Shown: positions 37,701 through 47,116 of the stretch, in pieces | Layout: each line of letters starts with the position of its first letter | Numbering within the stretch: the first letter of the stretch is position 1 | Source of the DNA: Nymphaea colorata | Lineage: Eukaryota; Streptophyta; Magnoliopsida; Nymphaeales; Nymphaeaceae | Direction of reading: 5' to 3' | NCBI RefSeq assembly: GCF_008831285.2 | Contig: NC_045142.1 | Coordinates: forward strand, 315,001-379,000 | DNA: 64,000 nucleotides | Made by a program: the position numbers and the translations under genes | Notes under the pieces: generated by a model | Seen by the model: only the letters and a program-made list of their open reading frames with translations | Database searches by the model: none | Told to the model about the DNA's origin: nothing

Positions 37701-38364
37701 TGAACACAAACAAGACAATGTTCATCTTACTACAGTCACTGTATGCATTTCGCACGTTTCTAATATCTAAATCTGTAGAAGTCGGTTAACATTGAAATGT
37801 ATTTGAGTTTATAAATTAAAGTTACACCATGATTACTATCTTCACGACCCACGATTCAAACAACCATGAAGAAAGGTCTGAACAAAACACTCACGCGCAC
37901 GCGAATTGCTAGAAGCGAACCGCTCATGAATTCTCTTCCAATCAATGAACTATCGCCATATAAAAAAACCAAAAAGAGATAAAAGAAAGATAAGCGAACC
38001 ACCTAACAGGAACACGAAGCTCATGAACCCGAAACTAAATAAATACATATAATTTGCACTGCCGAAAGAAACGCAACAGTAGACGGCATTGATTCCGGAA
38101 GGGAGTCCCTGCCAGATTCGCTATGAATGGTCGGGGTAAGTGAAAACCCACAAAAGGGAAAAGGAAGAAAAAGAGGAAGTTGGTGCGCTACGAGGAAAAC
38201 ATTACCTGAGAGGAAGAGAGATGAAGGACGTAGATGGCGTTTGCTGAAGTAGCAAAAAAGAGTCGGTTTAGTTCCGCATCGGCAGCCGAGAGAGAAAGGC
38301 GTTCCCCATCGTATGGCAGGTCGATCTTCGCACCGTACTCAGCGTACAGTTTCAGGTTCTTCAT
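28798..38364 (-). CDS. ELP1: Elongator complex protein 1 (ELP1/ELO2/IKAP homolog)
   Basis: Exons on the minus strand are 38364-38206, 36289-35966, 35767-32637, 29319-29221 and 29131-28813, phases consistent, 4032 nt, 1344 residues. The N-terminal half is the WD40 double propeller (for example the RIRIWDRETG and SPDGSLLAVATG blades). From about residue 700 comes the helical TPR-like region, with ARELCILTTLARNEP, LQKLEQMPPIVMRYTVD and ISAREWEEALRVG typical of ELP1. A basic segment at 1221-1235 (RTKERRRQRNRGRIR) corresponds to the tRNA-binding region and is followed by SPGEEIALVDHLK. ELP1 scaffolds the cytoplasmic/nuclear Elongator that builds cm5U-type wobble modifications in tRNA; Arabidopsis elo2/abo1 mutants have narrow leaves and ABA sensitivity. 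Length is close to the Arabidopsis protein. The last intron was not closed: reading through exon 5 adds VRPL and a stop ending at 28798, so the true C-terminal exon may lie further left. Confidence 0.95.
30927..31153. mobile_element. hAT-type MITE with 8-bp target duplication
   Basis: The element is 227 bp, flanked on both sides by the 8-bp direct repeat ACTGCTGT (30919-30926 and 31154-31161). Its ends are inverted repeats: left TAAGGGTGGGCGTCGGGCCG, right (reverse complement) TAGGCCTGGGCCACGGGCCG. Both ends are very GC-rich (GGCCCGGCCC motifs) while the middle of about 120 bp is almost pure A/T. An 8-bp duplication with TA-starting termini fits the hAT superfamily. It has no coding capacity and sits in ELP1 intron 3. 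Confidence 0.85.
31222..31249. repeat. (CCT)n trinucleotide repeat
   Basis: About nine CCT units just beyond the hAT-type MITE, inside ELP1 intron 3. Confidence 0.9.
36271..36930. repeat. Tandem segmental duplication over the ELP1 intron 1/exon 2 junction
   Basis: Two copies of about 330-340 bp lie head to tail (about 36271-36610 and 36611-36930). Shared landmarks include AATTTTCCTGCTACATGAAC at 36284 and 36624, a TGCCCTTGGACT block, TTTACTTAGCATAGTCATG, and GGAAAGGTTGTCAATCAA. The left copy contains the real exon 2 acceptor and the first bases of exon 2; the right copy repeats both inside intron 1. Confidence 0.85.
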
Positions 38365-39907
38365 CACCGGAAATGGAGGGCGCCGCAGAGCGGGAACCCT
38401 AGAGAGAGGGAGTGAGACTTTGAGAGAGGGAACGGCGGCTCGAAGGCACAACGGCATAAAACAAAGAGAGAGAGAGAGAGGGTGGGGAGATCGGGTCGAG
38501 TCAAGCGATTTTGAGTTGGTGTAGTCGCAGACGAGACCAAGCCCGACCCAACTTACCGTTATCAGTTGGCCACTCGAATGAATTGGATACAACTAACAAA
38601 TACAAAATAGTACAATAACGAATACAAATGAATTCCAATTTGTTTTCGTATGAATTTTACTTTTCTCTATAATGTTTTAAATGATAATTATTTAGTTTTT
38701 TTAAAGGCCACAGACTGATTTGATGAAGTCGAGCCAGGCTGAAGCTCGTGTTAAAAAACCCGAGTTGAAGCTAACTTATAAGATGTATGTCACAGCCTGA
38801 TTGATTACTAATATTTGTTAATGTGGTAAAAAAGTTATTTTAAAAAATAAAAAATAAAGCTTTTAAATCTAGTTTTGTTACGGCCTTTTGGTGTGGTGTA
38901 AAGTGTCCTTATTGTCAACCCTAGTTAGAGCAAGCCGGAATATTTTTTTTTTTTTTTTGCATTGTAATAAAGCAACAAAAAATTATAAAAAAGTGTTTAA
39001 TATTTATGCAAATAACTCATTCACACTAAATTTTTGCCAACTTCATGGCTCTTTTAAATCATGCGTGAATAACTAGAAATGACAAAAACGACCTTGCAGC
39101 TAAAATAAAAATAAAAGCAGAATGCGAAAAAATGCCCCTAGTAAAACGATAAAAAAGCCCATTGTAAGAGAACAAACTCCCCCCGTTAACAACATAAGCG
39201 TCTATTTGAGATAAATTATCAAATAGCGGTTGCTTATTGAAATATATTAATCTTTTGTACTCAATCAATAAAATGCTTTTCGTAAAAAAAAAACCACTAT
39301 TTGTCTGGTTGAAAAGTATACTTTTATTATAGCAAAAGTATTTTTGGTATCATACTAAAAAAAACATTTTCCTTTAGTGTGCACTTTTGTAATTTAACTA
39401 GAAAAATGAGCGTCTATTGGTGAGATTTTTTTTTTGCATATTTTTCTAAAAGTATTTTAAACGGTGTAATGATTTGAAAAGGAGTTTTCATTCATACCCT
39501 TTTTTTACTTACAACTTCGAAAACATATTTTACAATTTTTAATAAGGGACGTAGTTTTTAGTCAATTGAAGTGAATTTATTGACACAATTTCCCGATAGA
39601 CTCTCATCTCACAATTCTAATGAAGTAGTCGTTGGTGTGTTTGCTTCAAACACAAGTGAACTCCGGCGAGTGAAACTCAAAACTAAACTAAAGTTCCTCT
39701 TATTTAAACGTCATTTGTCAGTGGTAACATGTTGTTACTATTATATCAATTTGTTTTAGCAGATTTATAAAACACTCGCTGCAGTGTCTTAAATTTATCT
39801 ATTTTTTTTAGAAAAGTTCACGAAATCTCAGGTTTTCTAGATGATAAACTGATCTAAGGAGACATTGGTGACAAGAAATATGATTTAATAAAAATATTTT
39901 GGCGGTT

Positions 39908-40041
39908 GAAAACCCAAAAAGTATTTCTTAAAATATATTGCCTTTTTAGGAGGCTTCAAGCTTTGATTAAAAGAAAACCAAAAAAGTATTTCTTAAAATA
40001 TTTTGCCTTTTTACGAGGGTTCAAGTACTCCTTTGATTAAA
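39908..40041. repeat. 65-69-bp imperfect tandem repeat
   Basis: Unit 1 (39908-39972) and unit 2 (39973-40041) both start GAAAACC, contain AAAGTATTTCTTAAAATAT and TGCCTTTTTA, and end CTTTGATTAAA. Unit 2 carries a small insertion. Confidence 0.85.
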
Positions 40042-40560
40042 TATTTGACAGGGGAATGGAATACACCAACAATTTTCCAAACACCACAAACATTGTGCAT
40101 TCATATTGGGATACTAGAGAATGTTTGACGATGATTATTGACAAAAAACGTCGTTTTTAAAAAAAAAACGCGTATTTCACGTCAAAAACAGTTCTGTCGT
40201 ATAATATTTGTATTATTCTCGTTTTTTTTTAAATGTCAAAAAACAAAAAACGTATATAATACCCGTATTATATGTTATTTTTCCGTTTTTTGTTGTTATT
40301 TTTCGTTTTTTGTCGTTTTTTTATTAATTATTATTTTTTATAAATTTTAAGATGTATTAAATGTTTAATTTTTAAAAAAAATTTGCCGAACTTTTCTCGT
40401 TTTATTCTCGATATATAAAACTTTACCGTATTATACCCATTTTTTTTCTCACCGTTTAATATCCGTCCCCATTTTTTGTGACAATGTTATTGACAAATAA
40501 GGTGCAGTAAATAAGAACCATTTTTCATAGATTATCGGAAAAAAGGCTGGCCCTTAGGCG

Positions 40561-40592
40561 AAATTTGGAGGGAAGCCTCTCCCTCCAAATTT
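40561..40592. repeat. Perfect 13-bp hairpin upstream of the ARF-GAP gene
   Basis: AAATTTGGAGGGA (40561-40573), a 6-nt loop, then its exact complement TCCCTCCAAATTT (40580-40592). It lies about 600 bp before the ARF-GAP ATG and is likely promoter DNA or a trace of a small foldback. Confidence 0.85.
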
Positions 40593-40628
40593 TCCAACGC
40601 GTTTAGACAGGGAAAAGGCACATGCCGC

Positions 40629-40634
40629 CACGTG
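40629..40634. promoter_or_regulatory. G-box/ABRE-like CACGTG
   Basis: The palindrome CACGTG occurs in the context GCCACGTGG, with a CCATTGGG CCAAT-type box about 10 bp downstream, some 560 bp upstream of the ARF-GAP start. G-boxes are bound by plant bZIP and bHLH factors; function here is inferred from position only. Confidence 0.4.
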
Positions 40635-41195
40635 GAAACCATTGGGCACCGACGACCCGAAAGTGAAAGTCGGCGCAGTCCGAACGTCGGAGCATTTCCG
40701 TGCTCGGGAAAAGAACCCGCGAAACGCGCCGCAGTCGCGCCAAGGCAAGGGGCTATCGTATTTTATCGACCCCTTTTAGACCCAGATCCAGAAAAAAGGT
40801 GAAGATAGAGAGAGAAAAGAGAGCAGCGAGAAGGGAGGGAGAGCGAGAGAGAGAGAGGGATTCGATCTCCTCCCTTTCCTTCCTCCTCTCCTTCTTCTCC
40901 ATCGATCCGATCTCACGGACAAATCTTGCTGCCCGGAGAAAATCCTACAACCGATCTCCTTTTCGCGCGATTTCGTACCAGAGATCAGAACCTCTCTCCA
41001 CAAATCCAAGGGTTTTCCCTTGTTTCCTCCCGAATTTGTCGCTTCCGATCGGGATCTTGATTTTTCCTGGAGATTCAAGGTGGTTCGAGCGTTTGGTCGT
41101 CGGTACCTACTGGGAGATCTAGGATCTCCGTGTCCTGAATCGTTGGCGCGTTCCGGTGGGGCGAAGGTTTCGGAGCGTTACCTGATTTGAGTCGG

Positions 41196-44100
41196 ATGGC
41201 GGCGTCGAGGAGGCTGAGGGATCTCCAATCGCAGCAGAGCAACAAGGTCTGCGTCGATTGCTCGCAGAAGAACCCCCAATGGGCGTCGGTTTCGTACGGG
41301 ATCTTCATGTGTCTCGAATGCTCCGGCAAGCACCGCGGCCTCGGCGTCCACATCAGCTTTGTGCGGTCTGTTACCATGGACTCTTGGTCGGAGATCCAGC
41401 TGCGGAAGATGGAGGCTGGCGGCAACGACAAGCTCAACGCGTTCTTCGCGCAGTATGGGATCGCCAAGGAGACGGACATCGTTGCCAAGTACAACTCGCG
41501 TGCCGCGTCGGTCTACCGTGACCGGATCCAGGCTCTGGCAGACGGGAAGCCGTGGACGGATCCGCCGGTGGTGAAGGAGGCCGGCAAGCCGCCGCTTGGG
41601 CAGAATCCTGCTCGGGCTCGGCAGAACGGTGGGTGGGATAGCTGGGACAATGAGGACGGCAACAGAGGATCGATGGATATGAGGAGGAACCACTCGGTTG
41701 ATGATTTCAGAGGTGGAGGGGCTAAAGGAGGCCCTGCTCGTTCGAGATCCTCGGACGATATTTATACGCGGGCGCAATTGGAGGCATCGGCTGCGAGCAA
41801 GGAGAGTTTCTTTGCGAGGAAGATGGCGGAGAACGAGTCGAGACCGGAAGGTTTACCACCTTCACAGGGCGGCAAATACGTTGGTTTCGGTTCGTCAGGA
41901 AGTGTGGCGCCTCAGCCGAGGAATAATCCTCAGGGCGATGTCCTGCGGGATACTGTTTCTGTAGTTTCTCAGGTAAAAGAATTTTAGCCTGTTCTATTCC
42001 AGATTCTTTTCTTTATTGTTATTTGCAGTTTTGACATTTTTTTAGCGTTTTGCAAGTTGCAACTGTTTCCATCAATTCTTCTGATTGTGCAGTGGCGCTT
42101 GCTTTGGAAGTTGCACGTCATTTCTTCAAATCAGGAAAAGAATTCTTAGTTTGAAACGTTGGATCAATGGGTAGCTTCAGTTGGCTTCGATTTTGAAAAA
42201 TAGGTCATTTCTTCAAAATCAGTAAAAGTTTGTTTACTTTGGAATGTTTAGATAGGTGGGTAGGTTTCATCTGCTTTTCAAATTCGAAATATATAAATGG
42301 TGTTGGGAATCATGTGGCTTTTTTGCTTCATTGAATCTTATGTGGTTTCCTCTTTTAAATACGGGGAAGAAGGGGTCTTGTTTGTAGCTATTCATAAGTC
42401 AGCTTTAGCTGTCGTGTGCAATATGATGTTCATGAGAAATGTAAAGAACAAAGGAAGAGAACCACATGCAGAAGGTCATCATGCCTGCTATACTCATGTG
42501 TAAGATGCAAGTGCTTGCTGTAACGCCAAAATGGGCAAAATAAAAGCGGTGAACCATTTACCATGCAATTTACGTTTTGAAATATTCACCTGTTTGGGTC
42601 TAAGCTGTAGCTTCCCGCATGCCTGTTAAGTTAACTTTGCTCCGAATATAGAAGTTGCATTCAGCTAGTATCTATGTATGTGGTTTATCTAATAGATTTT
42701 GCTGAAGGAGGCCATTCTTCTTCTTCCTTGATTACACGTAAAATGTGTGTTTTCTTGATCGAGGGGTCCTACTAATGGCCCATGGCAATTCATTGATCAG
42801 TTTTGATATGCAGCTGAATCTCAATACACTGGTATCATACTGCTTTTTTGACTGAGGCATTTGGAATAACTGGGTTGACGCTCTTGTTTAACCTAAGTTA
42901 CCATCTCATCTAGTAGTCCAGGCACATAAGATGGAGATAGACCTTTACAGCTAACAGTTTCCTGTAGAATAGATAGCCAATTATTATATTTATAAGCTGG
43001 CATGTGCCCGTTTGTGTGTTTACATGTATGCTTTAGGAAGCCTTAGGGTCTCCTGCTTTCTGCTTTAGGTAGCCATTGTAAAGTCCTCTCTCTGCTTCCT
43101 TGTTCTCGAAGGAGAGTTTAATATGTTGAGGTAGCTGCACGTGACAAAAAATGATGTCTTATTTGCTATTTTATTGGTTAAGGGCATTGGTCGGCTATCA
43201 TTGGTTGCTGCTTCTGCTGCCCAGTCTGCCGCAACTGTAATTCAAGCAGGCACAAAGGAGATATCTTCAAAGGTGACATATTGTCATAGCTCTCTCTCTC
43301 TCTATAAGCTCAAATGTGCGATTCAGCAGGTTTTTTCCTATTTATTTATCTTTTATGAATGATTGTATTGTATTCCAAACAGGTGGTGGGAGGGTTTATG
43401 CAAAAATGGTGGTTAAATCCGTTGTTGTCTGAATGAGAAATTCCTTTCTAGACATTAAGAAATGTATGCATGAGAACAGGTCAATGCGCTCCAGTTTTCA
43501 TGCCATTATTCTGTTTTGCTAAAAACATAACTAGTTACTGAAAATGGGGCATGCATTTTAAAATTCACTGGATCTCTTTGGGAAATTTTGTGCGGGCATG
43601 TTCTTGTTACAAATTCATGTATTTGACTCCTTCCTAGTCTTGTCACAGTAGTATCAATCACTGCATCTTGTTCATTTGCTAAAGGATTGTTACACTCTCT
43701 TTCAAAAATCAGATTTTCTTCTTTGGTCATACTTTATGTACTTCACATGCGTTAATTGGAGCATGTGGTGGTAACTTCATGTTTTCCTAGTTTAGGAAAT
43801 TGAACCATGGTGGAAGTAGTCATAGTTTGACCCTGAGTATACGAGAGATTATTCAAACATCGTGAATTGAAGATGTGCAACGACCAGTGCAGGTGGACAA
43901 CCATGTGGTTGTAATAGGTGTAGGGCCTTGAATTTCACGTAGGCAGTCATGGTCTAAATCCTATGGGCGTCATTCTTTGCATTAGCTGATGCGTCAGGTC
44001 TACAGCCTGAGGTCAATGAGTATGCACAAGGGGTTCTATCGCTGCTCCCTGGAGGGTTCAGGTTTGGATTTCCCTTCAAACTCGTTAAAGTTGTCAAGGG

Positions 44101-44844
44101 CATCTAGCAAGGGAGGTCCAAGATGGTTTTCAGAAAATGAGTTCTTGTTTTACCTGTGGGAAAGCGAAAAAGTGGCTTACACTGCAGTTGGTATTCTTTT
44201 CCATCTTCAGATGTGATGCTTCTAAGTACTGATCATGTTGTCTAAGTACTGTGTTAGTATGTTCACCTTTCAGGTATGTTAATTGTCTTGTAAACTTGTG
44301 GACATGTATAAAGTGTTACTAAACTCTGCATTGACATCATTCACAGGTAAGAGAAGGTAGCTATGACCAAAAGGTTAATGAAACAGTGAACGTTGTTACA
44401 TCTAAAACGACTGAAATTGGTCAGAGAACCTGGGGCCTCATGAAGGGTGTCATGGCAATGGCATCTCAGAAAGTTGAAGAGTATACCAAAGAAAGCGGGA
44501 TGAACTGGAAGTCAGACAGTTGGCATTCGAATGGCGACGGTATGAATGGTGCAGGAAATGCTGGCTACTATCAACAATTTGGCCATGAGAACAAAGGGAC
44601 AAGAAATTCTGGGGGACATACGGGTAATCATTCCAGCTCGTCATTTGACTCTTGGGATGACTGGGGCAAAAAGGCACCGGCAAAGGAAGATTCCTCAAAG
44701 AGTAAGCAAGGTGGGGATGGCTGGGCTGGGTGGGATGATGTGAAAGATGTGGATGATGACTTTTACGGTGGATCAACGAGGAGGGGTTCTGGCATGAACG
44801 GAAAGTCATCTGAATCGTCATGGACAGGTGGTGGCTTCCATTAG
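41196..44844 (+). CDS. ADP-ribosylation factor GTPase-activating protein, AGD6/AGD7 type
   Basis: The coding exons are 41196-41972, 43183-43272 and 44347-44844 (777+90+498 nt), giving 454 residues plus stop, close to the Arabidopsis AGD6/AGD7 length. Residues 1-120 form the ARF-GAP domain: zinc finger C19-x2-C22-x16-C39-x2-C42 with the catalytic arginine R47 ([17 protein letters not shown]). The middle has the family block [21 protein letters not shown] (exon 2), then [19 protein letters not shown]. The C-terminal third is low-complexity, rich in G/S/N/W/D ([16 protein letters not shown]). The protein stimulates GTP hydrolysis on ARF1-type GTPases, acting at the Golgi in COPI-coated vesicle traffic. 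The start follows a long pyrimidine/purine-rich 5' UTR-like tract; the next in-frame upstream codons are not ATG. Exon 1 is GC-rich, the rest AT-richer. A further intron probably lies in the 3' UTR. Confidence 0.95.
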
Positions 44845-45025
44845 GCCTCTCAAAAACAGCGTTAGGTATTTGATCAATTAAGGTAAGTCCTTTAGTTTCT
44901 TATTATTCTTATTTCCTATATTTTCAAGTATATATTCAATCTATGCTGTGGTGAGAATCCGAATGACTAATGTAATACGACATTGTAATCATATTGTTCA
45001 TTTGTTTGAATAGTGTGGATTTCCA
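44845..45025 (+). other. 3' UTR of the ARF-GAP gene with probable intron
   Basis: Thirty-eight bases after the stop is a near-consensus donor AAG|GTAAGT (exon would end at 44882). Plausible acceptors follow at GAATAG (45014) and TTTCCAG (45027). If spliced, this is a 3'-UTR intron of roughly 130-145 nt. Confidence 0.45.
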
Positions 45026-45029
45026 GTCA

Positions 45030-47116
45030 GTGTTCTGCGGGGCATTTTGTTTCATTGCATGAATTCCACCCTCCCTTGCAATTCAACATCTTTGATTATT
45101 CATTTGTTCACCGAAGAGAAGATGATACCTATACAAGGGATAAAATTGGCTACAGTACAGGGCATCAACCCCTTTGCAGAGATTCGTGATCTTTTCAGAG
45201 CCTGATGGTATCGCGGCAGATCCATCTAACCCTTTTGCGAATTTCTGCATTGGATTGTATAAGCCAGATGGTCTTGAGAGCCTGAAAATTGGAATTAAGA
45301 ATATCTAAGTTGACATCATATTTTTGAGTTGAAAGTTTTGAAACCAATATGTGAAGATACATGAGGGGTTCTGACGCAGCTTTTTGATGTTAAAAAAAAG
45401 TTTTCTGTGGCTGAGTCATAAACTGCATGGATGAACAATACGAGTGCATCGATGAAGATGAAAAAGGGTTGCACAGGTCTAAATCAGCGGCTGGATCAAG
45501 CCCGACCACCTTATCCACTGTCCAGCTATTAATTTTCTCACTATGCGTGTTAAACAACGGCATCTCTTTATAGTTTAAAACTTGCAGAAAATTTCAAAAC
45601 AGACTTTTTTCTTGTTTAGTTTGGCCTTTCTTTAGCGTGAATGCCTACCCTTTCTTTTTGCCTGTTTCAAAGCTTACGAACGCTAAATATTGACGATTGT
45701 AAAGTCAAGACGGTAACGGTTGTAATTCAGATAAGTAATATGTTTTTTTGGCTGATTTTCCCCCTTTTCGTACGAAACAAACGGCTGGGTCTATAAATGG
45801 TGCATTTGGATCAGATTGGTAAAAGTAGCAGGATTCAATTCCATAGATCTTTGAAAAGTTAGTGGCATGGTATTTAATCTTGATACAGGCTTGTCTTCAT
45901 GTCCATTGGCATCAAATGTTCTTACACCTAAATTTGTGATACACCGAAAACCATAGCAACGGCGCCAAACTAGTATATCTTTTGAAATTCAGAGAATGTA
46001 TCATAACGTTGTTAAGATTAAGTTTTTTAAAAACGAAACGCCTTTAGAATCGACTCAATGATGCTAAAGGATCAGGGTGATTATGCTAAAGAAGCACTTA
46101 AAAATAAAATCAACTTACAATAACAAAGTCTAAGAAAATCCTGAATATCCGAAGAAGAGACTAGGGGACATGGGGCATATACGGGCAACTTCTTCTTTTT
46201 CCTTTTAGTAGAGATGAAAGTAATGTACTTTACGGGGATGCATGTCAACTGTAAATGTAAATCCAAATTCGGAGACTAGAATAGGTAGCCAGCTGGTTCT
46301 TATACCGTTAGATGGAGAATTGGATTCTAATTCTATATACGACTTTGGGTACATTCAAACTGGAAACTGTTCATCGAAAAATGTTGTGAATCTGGACCTC
46401 CGTCTCATATCAGAAACTTCAAAAAACCATTGCATATTGGCTGATATAGTCCGATTTAGCTTCCTGTCGGTCGATCTTTTTAGGGAGTCACACCTATTCG
46501 TTCATCGGTTCGGCAACCTGCTAATACGACGCTTACAGGTTTTGATTGGGGCCAATATACACTGATATTTACAAAAAAAAGTGCTACCACACCAAATAAG
46601 TACTTTCCTTTACATCTTATGTTTAGTCGTTATTCTTTTGCTTCAGAAATGTTATCTTAATAATAAAAAAAATTAACATCAAAATTTTAATTTGGATAGT
46701 AGAAAAGATCAATTTTTTACATAAATAAACTTGACCTAGAGCATGCTTTACAAAAAATTAATGTTTATATACACATTAGAAGGTTCATATTTTGTTTTAA
46801 ACACTTTTTAATACAGTTTAAGAGGTTTGGTTTTTATTTCTTATCCAAGTGGTTCGGTATTAATATACTGATATATATATGTATATATATATATAGAGGG
46901 AGGGAGAGAGAGAGAGTAGCGTCAACGTCTTTAAAAACTATCATTAGTGTTATAAGTAACTTGTTTTTTTATTTATTTACACGCCTGATCCTGTTATCAA
47001 CAGATAATTAATCATATAAGCCATACACTGTTGTTTCTGTGGCAACGCCCTCAAAGTAGTTGAGAAGATGTCTTCCATTAACCGATCGATCAAATGCTTG
47101 ATCATGGACTTTTAAG
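45030..47116. other. Intergenic between ARF-GAP and CHX20-like genes
   Basis: Convergent 3' ends face each other. No gene is supported. A GCAACGGCGCCAAA motif at about 45956-45969 resembles the leader region of plant Ty3-gypsy elements. A TA/GA microsatellite lies near 46871-46916. A plus-strand frame at 46242-46565 has no recognisable domain. Confidence 0.5.

Larger units (their letters stand above)
38365..41195. other. Divergent intergenic region ELP1 / ARF-GAP
   Basis: This interval separates the minus-strand ELP1 start from the plus-strand ARF-GAP start. Near ELP1 there is a GA run (38462-38481) that is CT-rich in the ELP1 sense. The middle is AT-rich, with a tandem repeat at 39908-40041 and a possible element at 40135-40497. 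The ARF-GAP side becomes GC-richer, with a perfect hairpin (40561-40592), a G-box (40629-40634) and a purine/pyrimidine tract (about 40795-40905) typical of plant 5' UTRs. No additional coding gene is seen. Confidence 0.6.

Noticed and set aside
41178-41777. Minus-strand 199-residue frame over the ARF-GAP exon
   Set aside because: Antisense shadow produced by GC-rich third codon positions.
46242-46565. 107-residue plus-strand frame downstream of the ARF-GAP gene
   Set aside because: No domain; resembles diverged repeat sequence.
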